Assembly: GCA_018136815.1 (NCBI GenBank)
Contig: CM030931.1
Coordinates: 4,222,148-4,286,147, forward strand
Length of the DNA stretch: 64,000 bases
Direction of reading: 5' to 3'
DNA from: Isochrysis galbana
Lineage: Eukaryota; Haptophyta; Isochrysidales; Isochrysidaceae
In this document: piece by piece, positions 22,310 to 32,166 of the stretch
Layout: every line of letters begins with the position of its first letter
Position numbering within the stretch: position 1 is the stretch's first letter
The notes under the pieces: model-generated
Databases searched by the model: none
What the model was told of the DNA's origin: nothing
Seen by the model: only the letters and a program-made list of their open reading frames with translations
Position numbers and translations under genes: made by a program

Positions 22310-23290
22310 CCCCATAAGAAACGCGGAGGTTCCGCGTCGGCCGATCGCCGGCTGTCGGCCTCGCAATGGCTGCCAGCTGGTGAGGAGCCCAAGCTCAAGC
22401 GCCTCGCGAGGGATGTGGGAGGTCCCTGGTGGGTCGCACGCTCGATCTCGAGGGTCGCACAGTCCGGTAGTGACATATCCCCGCCCATCGCGCCGCAGGC
22501 ATACGATAATTCGACACGGCCCGACCTCCATGAGGCCGGCCCCTGGGACGCTGGCGAGCGCTGGCGAGCGCTGCCAGAAGTTCAGGCCCTCATGGAGGCC
22601 GTTCGCCGAGGCGAGCGCATTGAGCCCAGGGCTCATGTGCAAGCTCGGCCCGATGGTGGCCTGCGCTGGACTCATGCATACGCGCTTCATGCGTACGCCA
22701 AGTCCAGCGCAGCAGAGGCCAAGGCACAGGGTCGCACAGGAGAGTTCACTTATGCGGCAGTGATACTCTGCCGTGCGATCCTGTGCCTGTCTACCGACTC
22801 AGTGGTGGCCCCGCGAGGCCTCACTGAAGTGGCCTCACCCGCGGAGAAGGCGTGCGCAATGCACATTGAGCGTTCGCGCAAGGCGAGCGCACACGCCTTG
22901 GAGGTTGCTCAGCGGCGCGTGCGAAAGTGTGTGGGCGCCGATCCGGCAAGGCTGGCGGCAGCGAAGGCAGCGTTGGCAGCTGTCGTGCAGGATCAGCATG
23001 AGCTGTATCAAATGGCCATCACCGGCGGCGGCAGCGGCAGTAGCGACCCTGTCTGCCTGGCGACCAGGGATGGGGGGGGGGAGTCAGTACGAGAGCAGGC
23101 CCATGCGGGCCTGGGAGTGCGGCTCGCGACCCGCGCCCACTAGGGGTCTGGGCTGAATTGATGAGTGCCCTGCCCTTGCCAGAGGGCAGGGGCTGGGGTT
23201 GAATGTACGGGCCCACCCCGGGGGGTGTCCGCGATGGAGAGAGGGGGGCGCGAGGCCCCCATTGACCCCCACTTATAAAAGTAGGTTGCT
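22310..23290 (+). repeat. Dense array of perfect hairpins
   Basis: Consecutive inverted repeats include ACGCGGA/TCCGCGT (22321-22337), the palindrome TGAGCCCAGGGCTCA (22621-22635), CTGCGCTGGACT (22661-22672) with AGTCCAGCGCAG (22701-22712), AGGCACAGGGTCGCAC (22722-22737) matching 22773-22788 at 15 of 16 pairs, and CCCTGCCCT/AGGGCAGGG (23168-23191). The density is well above that of neighbouring sequence. Confidence 0.7.
22415..23143 (+). CDS. Hypothetical open frame across the hairpin array
   Basis: 242 aa, Ala/Arg-rich with predicted helical stretches (EKACAMHIERSRKASAHAL and ARLAAAKAALAAVVQDQ). No family recognised. Because it lies on the hairpin array and another long frame overlaps it (22200-22763), it may be either a repeat-borne gene or chance. 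An AT-rich stretch follows at 23270-23350. Confidence 0.3.
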   Translation: MGGPWWVARSISRVAQSGSDISPPIAPQAYDNSTRPDLHEAGPWDAGERWRALPEVQALMEAVRRGERIEPRAHVQARPDGGLRWTHAYALHAYAKSSAAEAKAQGRTGEFTYAAVILCRAILCLSTDSVVAPRGLTEVASPAEKACAMHIERSRKASAHALEVAQRRVRKCVGADPARLAAAKAALAAVVQDQHELYQMAITGGGSGSSDPVCLATRDGGGESVREQAHAGLGVRLATRAH

Positions 23291-23449
23291 CATAAAATAA
23301 AGATAACTCATTCAAAATTCATATTTCGATAGAATCTTAGTATTAGTATAACATAGTAATATCAATATCTTGATTCTTTCCGCTACAAAAGCTACTAGCT
23401 ACCGCACTGCGGGGAAAATGGACGCCAAGGTGGCGCAACTGGCACCGAT

Positions 23450-24372
23450 AGATAGCGCGCCATATGACCATATTCGGCAGAACCAACATCGTGAACTTCA
23501 TCGTCTACGGCACGCCGCGCTACTGGGTGCAAACCTTGGCGGCCCCCAAATCCAAATGGTTCCACGGTAGAGTCCAGAGAGCAGCAGACAAAATCCTATG
23601 GGAAAGCCCCCACACCGGCAGAATCACTAAATGGGTAAGACACCCGCACTACCCCACGCACGAAACAGACAACGCGACACGCACAATGGGGACCGGCCTC
23701 CTCCATTGGACGGCACACGTGAAAGCCCTCCAAGCGAAATGGATACTAAACTATCTTAATGCGAGGAGAGCCATTTGGAAACACGCGCTAGCTAGACGCG
23801 TGGTTCTGCCGGACCCGGCTAGGCCGAGGGGCAGTCCCCTCTACGGGCTCCCCAAAGCCCCAAAGTTGCTCACGCGCAGCATAAAAGATAAAAGGAAACC
23901 CGTCGCTGCCGGCATTCTGGAAGGAACCCGCTAGCGGACGAATACACAATACACACTTAACAAAAAAAGCAGCTAGATCATAGATCAGATCACCATGTCT
24001 GACATAACGCGAGAACTCCTAAAAGAAGGCCCCAGCGCCAAACCCCAGCCAGCCCGCGAAGCGTGGGCCCGAAAGCTCGAGCTGACCCATGAGGAGTGGA
24101 TGCACGTAGCAAAACTATACACCCACCCTCTGCTCAAACACACGGACAAACACCCCCACATAGGAGACTAGGCACACGAAACCGATTCGCTACGGCGACC
24201 ACCACACCACCACGAGATACAGACCTTGCTGTGGGAAACACCGTGAGAACTCGACGCACCTGGCCAGATGCCCCTCCACACAACAAATATTCCAAACCAT
24301 AGACGCTATGGCAGGGTACACGCCAGAACGGGACAGATCAACGGACCAGAGAATCAAAGATAGACTGTTCCC
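23450..24372 (+). mobile_element. LINE 3' fragment (C-terminal part of reverse transcriptase ORF)
   Basis: The frame at 23464-23934 begins within the post-RT region: NIVNFIVYGTPRYWVQTL and KWFHGRVQRAADKILW are typical of the segment after the thumb in LINE polyproteins. Further on (about 24000-24350), disrupted frames contain a Cys-His cluster pattern (CCGKHRENSTHLARCP), as found at LINE C-termini. Stops and frame changes show it is dead, and the RT catalytic part is absent (5' truncation). It ends where family B repeat begins. Confidence 0.75.
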
Positions 24373-24374
24373 CG

Positions 24375-24671
24375 CCGTGTTCCCAAGCGAGTCCCCCCGA
24401 GTTCCCGAGTCTATACCCCGAGTCAACGAGTCAATACAAGTCAAGCACGCGCCTGAGCCACCCCCAGTCGCCTGCCACCACCTCCCACAAGCCTCCTTCC
24501 GCACTTCCGCGCCCTCTGTGCTCCGTGCGTGCGTCGTGCGTCGTGCGTCGATCACCATGCCCGTAGTCACCCCCGAAGAAAGCTCCATGAGCCCCCCACA
24601 AGAACCGCGTTCCGCGCTAGCTGCCGGCGCGCCCTCGCAGGCAATCTCCAAGAGTGAGATGAGCCTTGCTT
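24375..24671 (-). repeat. Dispersed repeat family B, copy 2 (reverse)
   Basis: Reverse-strand copy of 38962-39247, including the GACTCGCTTGGGAACACGG end. It adjoins the LINE fragment directly. Confidence 0.85.
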
Positions 24672-24966
24672 CGACACACACCGTCTGCTGCAAGAAACCC
24701 CATACACCTAGCCCCTAAGTAGCGCACAAGGGGATGGGCCGCAAGGCAGGTGGAGGGGGGGCGAGAGTAGCGGGCGTGGCTGCATAGCTAAGGTGCAGAG
24801 TCGCGCGCGCGGCGAGACTATATTAAGAAGTTTTTTTTAGATGAACAAAGGTGAAAGGGTGAAGCAAGCTGGAAATGACCTCGCTTTCTTCCTTCGGAAT
24901 GCGTATCACTGAAACGAGGAGAGAGCGCGAGTATAGCACCGCAAGGGTGGCCACTTGAAAAAAGTT

Positions 24967-26070
24967 CTATACCATCGTTGCATGTGAAAGGCGGGTGCGC
25001 TCATTGATATCGGCCTCAGATTCGATGAGCCCAAAAGTGAAAAGTACGGCGTAAAGCTCGAGGGAAAAAGCAACGAGATGGACCAGGATAGTGTATTCGC
25101 CGCCCACCTCATCAACGCTCCACATGCGTTGAGCTAGTAAAATGAGGGCGTACGCACCGCCAGCTGCTGCTGCCATTGATATGTCCAACAAAGAGGCGCG
25201 CGCGTTCGATGCCGTGCCGTTGCCGATGTAGGGCGATAGTAGGATAGCAAAGCTATACATCCCAAAAGCTAGAGCCGCCAACCACGGCTGTGCATGATAA
25301 AGAAAGCAGTTGAGCACGAGAGCAACCCCGCCAACATAGGCAAGGTGGCTGGCAATCCAAGCGATGGCCACGTGCGGCGTCAAACCATGTGCCCCAAGGC
25401 TCCTCTGCGAGGCATACCTAAGCAAAACGGAGCGTTTCCGGGGAGCACCAAAGTACTGACTGTGATTTGGCCCACACCAAGCACCTACATGAACCAGCCC
25501 GTCGCAAAGGTTAGCGATCTTCTGCCTTGTTCCCGCAACTTGTAGTATCTGACGGTGACCAAGTCTGTCCTTACAACCAGAGAGGGCCATACCTATTGTC
25601 CCAGACTCTGGACCGCTGATTGCTTTGATCACGGTGTTGTTTGTGATCATGAGGATGGTGTCAGTAAATTTGCTCGCCGCCTTAGACCGGGTCGAGAGGT
25701 GCTGACTGCTCAACTCGATCCAAGTGCGCTTCCACGAGCCACGAGAGCTGTAGAGCAGCAGATAGCCTGACCACTGAATGACGCTCTGTTTCACACGGTT
25801 CTTCTCAGGGGAGCCCAGGCTTCCCTGGAAGCTCAACCGTGTGAGCGAGCCGCGCGAATACTTCTGCAGCGTCCGAGCAGCTGACTGGCGCTTCTCCTCG
25901 GTGCGCCTCCCTCCCACGACGACCTTGCCCAGAAAGCTACGGGTGTACTTTTGGAGCACGAGCGCGGCGCGGTTGAGGAAGTCTTCAGCAGGCGGGGCAG
26001 GACAATCCCCACCGCTGCAACCCTCCTCAATGCTCTTTCGCGCGAGCCTGATGACGGGTGGATGGCGCAT
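24967..26070 (-). CDS. IQ-motif / PH-like / multi-spanning membrane protein
   Basis: 367 aa in a single exon. Two IQ-like calmodulin-binding segments (ALVLQKYTRSFLGK near 37-50 and ARTLQKYSRGSLTR near 65-78) are followed by a region with PH-domain flavour (QWSGYLLLYSSRGSWKRTWIEL, then ILQVAGTRQKIANLCDGL). Four or so hydrophobic segments occupy residues 230-360 (e.g. HLAYVGGVALVLNCFLY and YTILVHLVAFSLELYAVLF). The composition suggests a Ca2+/calmodulin-responsive membrane protein; no family name is justified. A CT microsatellite lies 90 bp upstream. Confidence 0.6.
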   Translation of the reverse strand: MRHPPVIRLARKSIEEGCSGGDCPAPPAEDFLNRAALVLQKYTRSFLGKVVVGGRRTEEKRQSAARTLQKYSRGSLTRLSFQGSLGSPEKNRVKQSVIQWSGYLLLYSSRGSWKRTWIELSSQHLSTRSKAASKFTDTILMITNNTVIKAISGPESGTIGMALSGCKDRLGHRQILQVAGTRQKIANLCDGLVHVGAWCGPNHSQYFGAPRKRSVLLRYASQRSLGAHGLTPHVAIAWIASHLAYVGGVALVLNCFLYHAQPWLAALAFGMYSFAILLSPYIGNGTASNARASLLDISMAAAAGGAYALILLAQRMWSVDEVGGEYTILVHLVAFSLELYAVLFTFGLIESEADINERTRLSHATMV

Positions 26071-26159
26071 ACCCGCACCGACCGTCTCCCACCGCCTCGA
26101 CCTGAGGCTGGGCGGCCGGCTCGACCTGAGGCTGGGCGGCCGCCTCCTGATGATCCTAG

Positions 26160-26255
26160 GGAGAGATTCTCGCTCTCTCGTCTCTCTTGTCTCTCTCGTC
26201 TCTCTCGTCTCTCTCGTCTCTCTCGTCTCTCTCGTCTCTCTCGTCTACTCTCTCG

Positions 26256-26312
<57 letters not shown>

Positions 26313-26320
26313 CATCTCTC
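26160..26320 (+). repeat. CT/TCTCG microsatellite
   Basis: Repeats of TCTCTCGTC followed by pure CT, immediately upstream of the minus-strand IQ/PH-like gene. Confidence 0.9.
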
Positions 26321-26822
26321 TTTTCCTCCGTATATCTGTGTACATATGTTGAAGTCCATAAACAGCCCCCTTGAGGTATCTTTCTTAGTCCTCGGTCGCA
26401 CACTACAAGTACATACCTCATACACAATAGTCGAACTCCCTTTGACTAAAATTGAACTTTTGATGGCTAGAACATCGTTTGTAGCAATGAACACTTGTGT
26501 GACTCAACCAGTGCCAACCCTACAAGGCATATGCGTATACAGCGTATACACGCCAGGCCCCAAAACTGTGTGCTGGTACTGGCGCGGGGCCGTATACCGT
26601 ATACACAGTGTATATACACAGAGACAAGAGCGCGCAACGCGCGCGCTCAGCCGCTCGCGCGCAACGACCGCGCCCCCGCCCGTGGGAGCGCCCCCCATTG
26701 CCTAGTCCTCCTCCTCTTCTCACTTCCACTTCTTGCTTTGTCCATACACATCACATGTATCACATGCTTCTTGAGCAACAAACACCCATGTATATATTCC
26801 CATATTATATATCATATTACTA
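26321..26822. other. Intergenic with GTATAC cluster
   Basis: No gene. Five GTATAC hexamers and overlapping palindromes lie between about 26534 and 26613. Confidence 0.5.
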
Positions 26823-27446
26823 CCTCCGTTCCAAAACTCAGATGCCTATAGGAGACTTTGGGAAGCAAGGGCAAGGGCGGCGCCCAGACTGAGGAAGGGA
26901 TTCCACTTAGGCGCTAGGCTGTAAGGAGGGTACACGCTGGCTTAACATGGTGAGTTAGTTTGGTGTATTAACGACGATTTATGGACTTACTACGAATATT
27001 TTGAAGACAAGCACTCTATTCACTATGAGAGACGGTGTCAGCACAGCGATGCGGTACTCCTTAGGCGTAATCATTCCGACCTTCCGCCGCCACAATGGAC
27101 AACAACACACGTGTAAAGCATTTAATTTCTCCGGAGGATATTCGCGGAACGCTTGGAGGCACTGCTCGGTGAAGCGATCCAAGTTGAAGTCACGGCGCTT
27201 TGGAAGTCGCGAGTCGATCGATTCTTGATCACACGCGTTTGTCGTTTGTGTCAGGACCTCCATATTCACATTAGTAAATCGCTCGTTTCATTGTGTTTTC
27301 GAGAAGTGCCACGCCCCCCCTCGACTGTCCCATGAAGCCAGCATGTACCCACAAGGTATTTGTGAAGGTGCCGCAGATTTATTCCTGCGAAGCTTAGGAG
27401 AGATATAAAGGAATAACTAAAAAGAACCTGAGTTTTGGAACGGAAT
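26823..27446 (-). mobile_element. Tc1/mariner-like remnant with TA duplication
   Basis: TA at 26821-26822 and 27447-27448 flank inverted ends: CCTCCGTTCCAAAACTCAG on the left and ATTCCGTTCCAAAACTCAG read inward from the right. The ~624-bp interior has a minus-strand frame (27269-26979) with FNLDRFTEQCLQAFREYPPE followed by KLNALHV, resembling the C-terminal end of mariner-like transposases (F-E-YP--KLN). The catalytic region is missing, so this is an internally deleted copy. Confidence 0.7.
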
Positions 27447-27448
27447 TA

Positions 27449-28997
27449 GTACATATTACAATCGCACAGCATAACAACAACAACACCATAAACACAAGTA
27501 CCAGCACAACACAAATACACAAGCAAACATAACTGACTATGCTGTAAGTCTCAAGATCACATATTCACAAGCCTCGTCGTCTCGTGCATGCTCCTCGTCC
27601 GATCCTTCTGCAATCTCTATATCTATATCAGTATCCCACTTACGTACATGCTGTCCGGGTGCCAAGCAGCGTCTTGCATGCGCGCCTGCAGGCCGAGTGA
27701 TTCGTGACAAAAAACCAGCATGTAATTTGTGCGATAATGTTGACCGGGCAGCTGTCTTAATTTGTCCATACACGGACCAATTTCGTTCTGCTGCCGATGC
27801 TACGGCGGGCTCAGCCAAGACCCAAGACCCTCATAGCAATCGATGAAATAATAATGGGCACGTGCTCACCATACTCGTCCCACCACGTGCTCGGATCCAT
27901 TGTCTTTGCATTCAATTGCACAGAGGGCCGGGTGAAGCTTCCATGCTTCCGGCGATAGCTTGCAAACTCCGCCTAAGCTTGAAGCTTGAGCCACTCGGCG
28001 GCGACGCTAGTTGCCACAGGGTTAAGGGCAACGAGTGTTGAGGTGGGGGGGGGGGGGGCGCTGGGGCAGGCGCGAGCCCAGCGGCGAGGCTGGCAGTGAG
28101 GCGGGTGCGAGCCGGCGAGACGGGCGGCTATGAGGGGGACGGCGGTGGGGCGAGCAGAGGTAGCAGGGACGCGCTGGCGGCGGAGCGGGCGCCCGGATAC
28201 CATCACCATCATCGAAATAGCCACTGAGCGCGACGCTGAGAGCCGAGCGCACACGCAAAGACGCAGAGCCAGCAGGCAATAATCCTAGTTACTATTGACT
28301 ATTGGCCAAGTGTAATGTGCTAAGAGTGGTTCTCTACTCTCATAGTCGTAGATCGCCCGCGCTCGCGCAATCGTCTGATTTTTGTTGAAGCGTCTTGCGA
28401 GGTTGGCGAGGCACCGCCGAACTTGAGTGACGGCATGTCTTTGTAATTGCAGCTGCAGTTGTAAGTTGGAGGGGCGTGCCGTGGAGCGTGCCCCGATGCC
28501 AATTGCACCATCACGATACTCAATACGATGGAGCCTGCCCGGTGCGGCACCCTTATCCACTGACTCCCCTCTTCGCATTTGTTTCACCTTCTCTGAATCT
28601 TTCATCACGCGCCCGCTGCCACACCACACTGTTCATAGATGACTCTGCGCCGTAGGTTCCTGCAAGGAGGCTGTTTGACCCGCTGTTGTGAGCTCCCAGT
28701 TTTGGGTTGCAGTTGGGGAAACCGAAGCTGCTCGGCCGTCCACGAGCTTGCAGCAAGTGAATGCGTGTGTCGCCTTGACTGCCACTAGCCTCCCACGCCA
28801 GATGAGGACTGAGCTCCAAGACTCACTCTGAGCTGTACCAGGTCTCCTGGTTGTGCATCATACTCCGTGCCTCTATCTAGGCCACCGGCCTGTTCTGCCT
28901 CTACTTCCTTTGCCGCCCTCCTGAATCTGTTGCGAAGACAACAGCCGTCAACAACAATACCAACAGCAGCATGTACTCCGCATCGAATATTGACGCT
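27449..28997. other. Intergenic, no gene supported
   Basis: Minus-strand frames at 28629-28285 and 28819-28553 are open but overlap in different phases and match nothing known. A G run lies at 28046-28058. Confidence 0.35.
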
Positions 28998-29801
28998 TCA
29001 CCGTGGGGAAGAAACTGCAGGAAATCGTGCCTGTGAGGCGGAAGGTGGGTCATCGTACCACTGCAAGAACCGTTCAAGTACCCTATCCCGCCATGCCTGA
29101 CGTCGCGATCTTAAAGAGGAGGGGCGCGGTGGCGGTGGCGGAGGCCTAGCGCGCCGGATAGCATCATATTCTCCATATTCATCGGATTTCCTCCAGATGG
29201 CGACCTCCGGCAACCGTTCAACCAAAGATCTGGCCAGCTCAAAGTCTAGGTCATGGGAATATTTCTCCCGCAGCATGTTGCAAAAAGTGTCGCGACGCAG
29301 GCCCTTTGGATTAAGATCAAGCATCATTGAGACTGCATCGCCGAATTGGCGAAAGGATGCAGCACCGACATGTGTGGAGGTATCGTAGTCGGCCTCAGTC
29401 CGTCGCCCGCGCTTCAGCATTCCATAGAAGGAGGGATAAACGAGTTTTGCTGACGTTTTACGCGCACCCTCTCCGACAGGGTCGTAGATGATGTCAGGCA
29501 TGCGACGTGCGAGCGCACGAACCATCTTGCCTTCCTCCGCAGGGTCCTTGCCTAGCCGGACGCCAAAGTTGCGGCGCAGCGCCTCCAAGAAGACGTCACG
29601 GCTCAACCCCATTGGATGTGGCGCGAGGAGATGCTTGCTCTGCTGCCTTAAGCTTGCCCAGGTGGCGTCGTCTGCATCGAGCGAGAGCGAGAGGCTCGGC
29701 AACGTTGCCTGTCGGTAGATGCCCACCTTCGTGTAGCCCCGCGCTGGCACGAACCTGAGAGCTGGCAGCGCGGAAGCGCGGCGTACCCTCACCCACGCCA
29801 T
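28998..29801 (-). CDS. Putative organellar protein with two LOTUS/OST-HTH-like repeats
   Basis: 267 aa from the ATG at 29801. The basic, hydroxylated N-terminus (MAWVRVRRASALPALRFVP) looks like a mitochondrial or plastid presequence. Two similar modules follow: LLAPHPMGLSRDVFLEALRR with RMPDIIYDP, and MLDLNPKGLRRDTFCNMLRE with RLPEVAIW. The pattern (P-GL---F---L----F-----LP-V) is that of OST-HTH/LOTUS RNA-associated winged helices; assignment is by eye. The C-terminus is Pro/Arg-rich and might continue in another exon. Confidence 0.55.
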   Translation of the reverse strand: MAWVRVRRASALPALRFVPARGYTKVGIYRQATLPSLSLSLDADDATWASLRQQSKHLLAPHPMGLSRDVFLEALRRNFGVRLGKDPAEEGKMVRALARRMPDIIYDPVGEGARKTSAKLVYPSFYGMLKRGRRTEADYDTSTHVGAASFRQFGDAVSMMLDLNPKGLRRDTFCNMLREKYSHDLDFELARSLVERLPEVAIWRKSDEYGEYDAIRRARPPPPPPRPSSLRSRRQAWRDRVLERFLQWYDDPPSASQARFPAVSSPR

Positions 29802-31247
29802 GATGCTGCGACGCCACACTCGGCACCTGGCAGCAGGATGAGACGGCAACTGCGTGTACTCCTATATCAAAAAGGGAAGAGAAAAAGAGTGAAGAGAGAG
29901 AGGAGGGGTGTCAGAGTTTTCTTGTTGTCCTGGTTTAATCCTAGTGCTGAGGGACCGTGCCTTATCGGCAACGGAGCTCCTACCCCGCGATGGGGGTGTG
30001 CGCGGTTGGTGCATGGCTCGTCCGGTGTATGTGGCTAGGGATGCTAGCCAACAAGACCTCTTACAAGACTACAATTTCTAACGTGGTACCCCCGCCGAGC
30101 ACAGTGTGAGATTCTGGTGCCAAAAGGTGACAATAAGGGCTCGCTCCAGCGGCTATCTCCCCGGGTGCCGGGGACTTAGCCGCTGCAGCGGCCGCGGAGG
30201 CCCGCCGCGCGCCGCTCCCCTCCCCCCCCCTTCCCCCACTCCTTGCTCTGGCAGCCCAGCTTGCCACAGGGGTGTGCTTGCGCGGCCAACACCAAAGGTG
30301 AGCCCCCCCCACGCTGCCTGCCGCGATGTGCCCCTTCACGCTCGCCGCGCTCGCCTCCAGGTCATTCTCGCACTCCCCCCTTCGCAGCGCGCAGACGAGC
30401 GCCAGAAGCCAGGTGCGAGCAGCGCGCGCGCAGCGCGAGCCCCCCGCCCGGCCTTGGCCCGGGTGTGCCATACCCAGCACCTGACCCCGCCCCAGCCCAC
30501 ACCCGCCTCGCAGCAAGCTTCCCTGGCTGAAAAGTCAGAGTTGGCGTCTCTCTCGGCAGGCGCGGCCGGTCAGCAGATCGGCTACAGGGCTAGAAGGGGT
30601 CGAATTGGGGGGGCAGTGCGCGGGTGTATTCGTAATATATGTGTATGGACTGTCTGTGCGCCGCATGGCGACGCGCAGGCAGTCCATATGTGCGCGTCTA
30701 GAGCCTGATTTCTAGTGTTTGTGGCATGTTTGAAAGGGCGCTGGGGGCACCATTCGTAACATAATTTAATGATATGTTTATGATGAATAAATCTATCTAT
30801 CGTAGAGTTGTCAAATCATTTGTCGGTGAACGACAGAGAACTTACGTTTCCCGGTCGCTGCATTACAGTTGTTTCGTGATGCCCTCACCCTCTCTAATAC
30901 TCCCCCGAGAGAATTCTCCTCTCCCGCCTCGCCTCTCGTGGCTGTCTCCCCGGGTGCCGGGGACTTGTCTGCTTGAGCCCAGTGTTTTCTTATTGTCCCC
31001 CAGCGGGACTTTTTCTCACACTGTGAGACCACCCCAACTTCTACAACCACAGCGCGCTCGAAAACGCCGCTCAAGGGTACAACACCACAACGAATAAACT
31101 CGACAAATTCGTTGAAAATCTTTTCTTCGACTCAGCGGCCGCCGACCGCGCCACACGCTCCTCCAAGTGGTGGGACCTGGACCACATGGCCAAATCACTC
31201 AACAACTTCAGTGACAACCACAGCCAGAACCGCCCGCACTCGACAGT
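29802..31247. other. Intergenic, GC-rich
   Basis: No gene recognised. The 22-mer beginning TCTCCCCGGGTGCCGGGG occurs twice, at 30156-30177 and 30945-30966. A hairpin at 30644-30688 is listed separately. 31060-31240 has open frames without a domain. Confidence 0.4.
30644..30688. other. Long hairpin
   Basis: TATGGACTGTCTGTGCGC (30644-30661) pairs with GCGCAGGCAGTCCATA (30673-30688) around an 11-base loop, with one G-T pair and a small bulge. It could be a structured RNA or transposon-derived; no flanking promoter is seen. Confidence 0.55.
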
Positions 31248-31901
31248 TCAAGGGTAACAATGCATGGCATGCCTACCATCCCAGCTCACCCTAACTCCCT
31301 CCTTCAACTCGATGGCAAGTCCTACAGCGGGAAAGAGCAACCACCATTCTTTCGGGGGCGGCGCCCGACGCGTCTCCCTGAACCACACTGCGTACGACCG
31401 CCAACCGTCGTAGATGTCCATGTGCATGGCATTGTTCAGGTCGATTGAGAAGGCGAAGGCGAGCAAGGAGAATTCGGGGTAGCACTCGCACAGCGCGTCG
31501 TACATCGCTCCGCTTTGTTTGAAGACACCATCTACGGGCATGGGGAAAGAGCTGAGTCAGACCACCAACATACAGGGCGGGCAGGTGACAGGTGATATAC
31601 ACATACACATACACAGAGACTCACCTTCATGGGCGAACACGTTGTGGAAGAAGTGACGGAGCTTGTTGATGGACGAGATGTAGCCGCGATGCGCTACAGG
31701 TTTGGGCGGCAGTGTCGCCTCACGAGCATCAGTCTCCTCCTCCTCCTCCCCTTCCTCGTCGAACCTCCACTCCGGAACGGTCTCCCCTGCGCATCCACGC
31801 TTCTGTCCACGTTGCCGTGGTGCGCGGTAGGCATTCGAGCCCGGGACGAAGGGGGTGAGCCTACCGTTGTAGATGTGGTAGCCGCCGCCCACCATCACGC
31901 C
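31248..31901 (-). CDS. Fragment resembling a 2-oxoglutarate/Fe(II) dioxygenase (TET/JBP-like possible), spliced
   Basis: Two exons: 31901-31625 and 31531-31248, with donor GAAG|GTGAGT and acceptor CCCGTAG, phase 1. Exon 1 has MVGGGYHIYNG and INKLRHFFHNVFAHE; exon 2 has a candidate metal motif NNAMHMDIYDG (H-x-D), WWLLFPAVGLAIELKEGVRV, and a candidate distal His in SWDGRHAMHC. H-x-D followed by a late His after a W-G strand is the double-stranded beta-helix pattern. In-frame TAG at 31902-31904 could be the AG of an upstream acceptor (GCTCTAG) or a nonsense mutation of a longer gene, since upstream sequence in the same frame (STDRGVRNTSERTMKL) looks coding. Confidence 0.45.
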
Positions 31902-32166
31902 CTAGAGCTTCATGGTGCGCTCCGAGGTGTTGCGCACGCCGCGGTCCGTGCTCCGTGCGTTCGTGTAAGAACGACGCGTGACGCGTGCGCGACGGAGCAA
32001 CGCTGGCAGGGCAGTGTGCCTGCGGTTCTGTCTCACCTGTGGGAGCCCTGCGGCAGCCCGCATAGTGGCTAAGCCAGATGTGTCGGATCAGCCCGATGAA
32101 AGCGGGAGTCCTGCCGGCACTTCCCAAAAATAGAACGTCAAACTTTTGGCAACGAGGGGTAACAAG

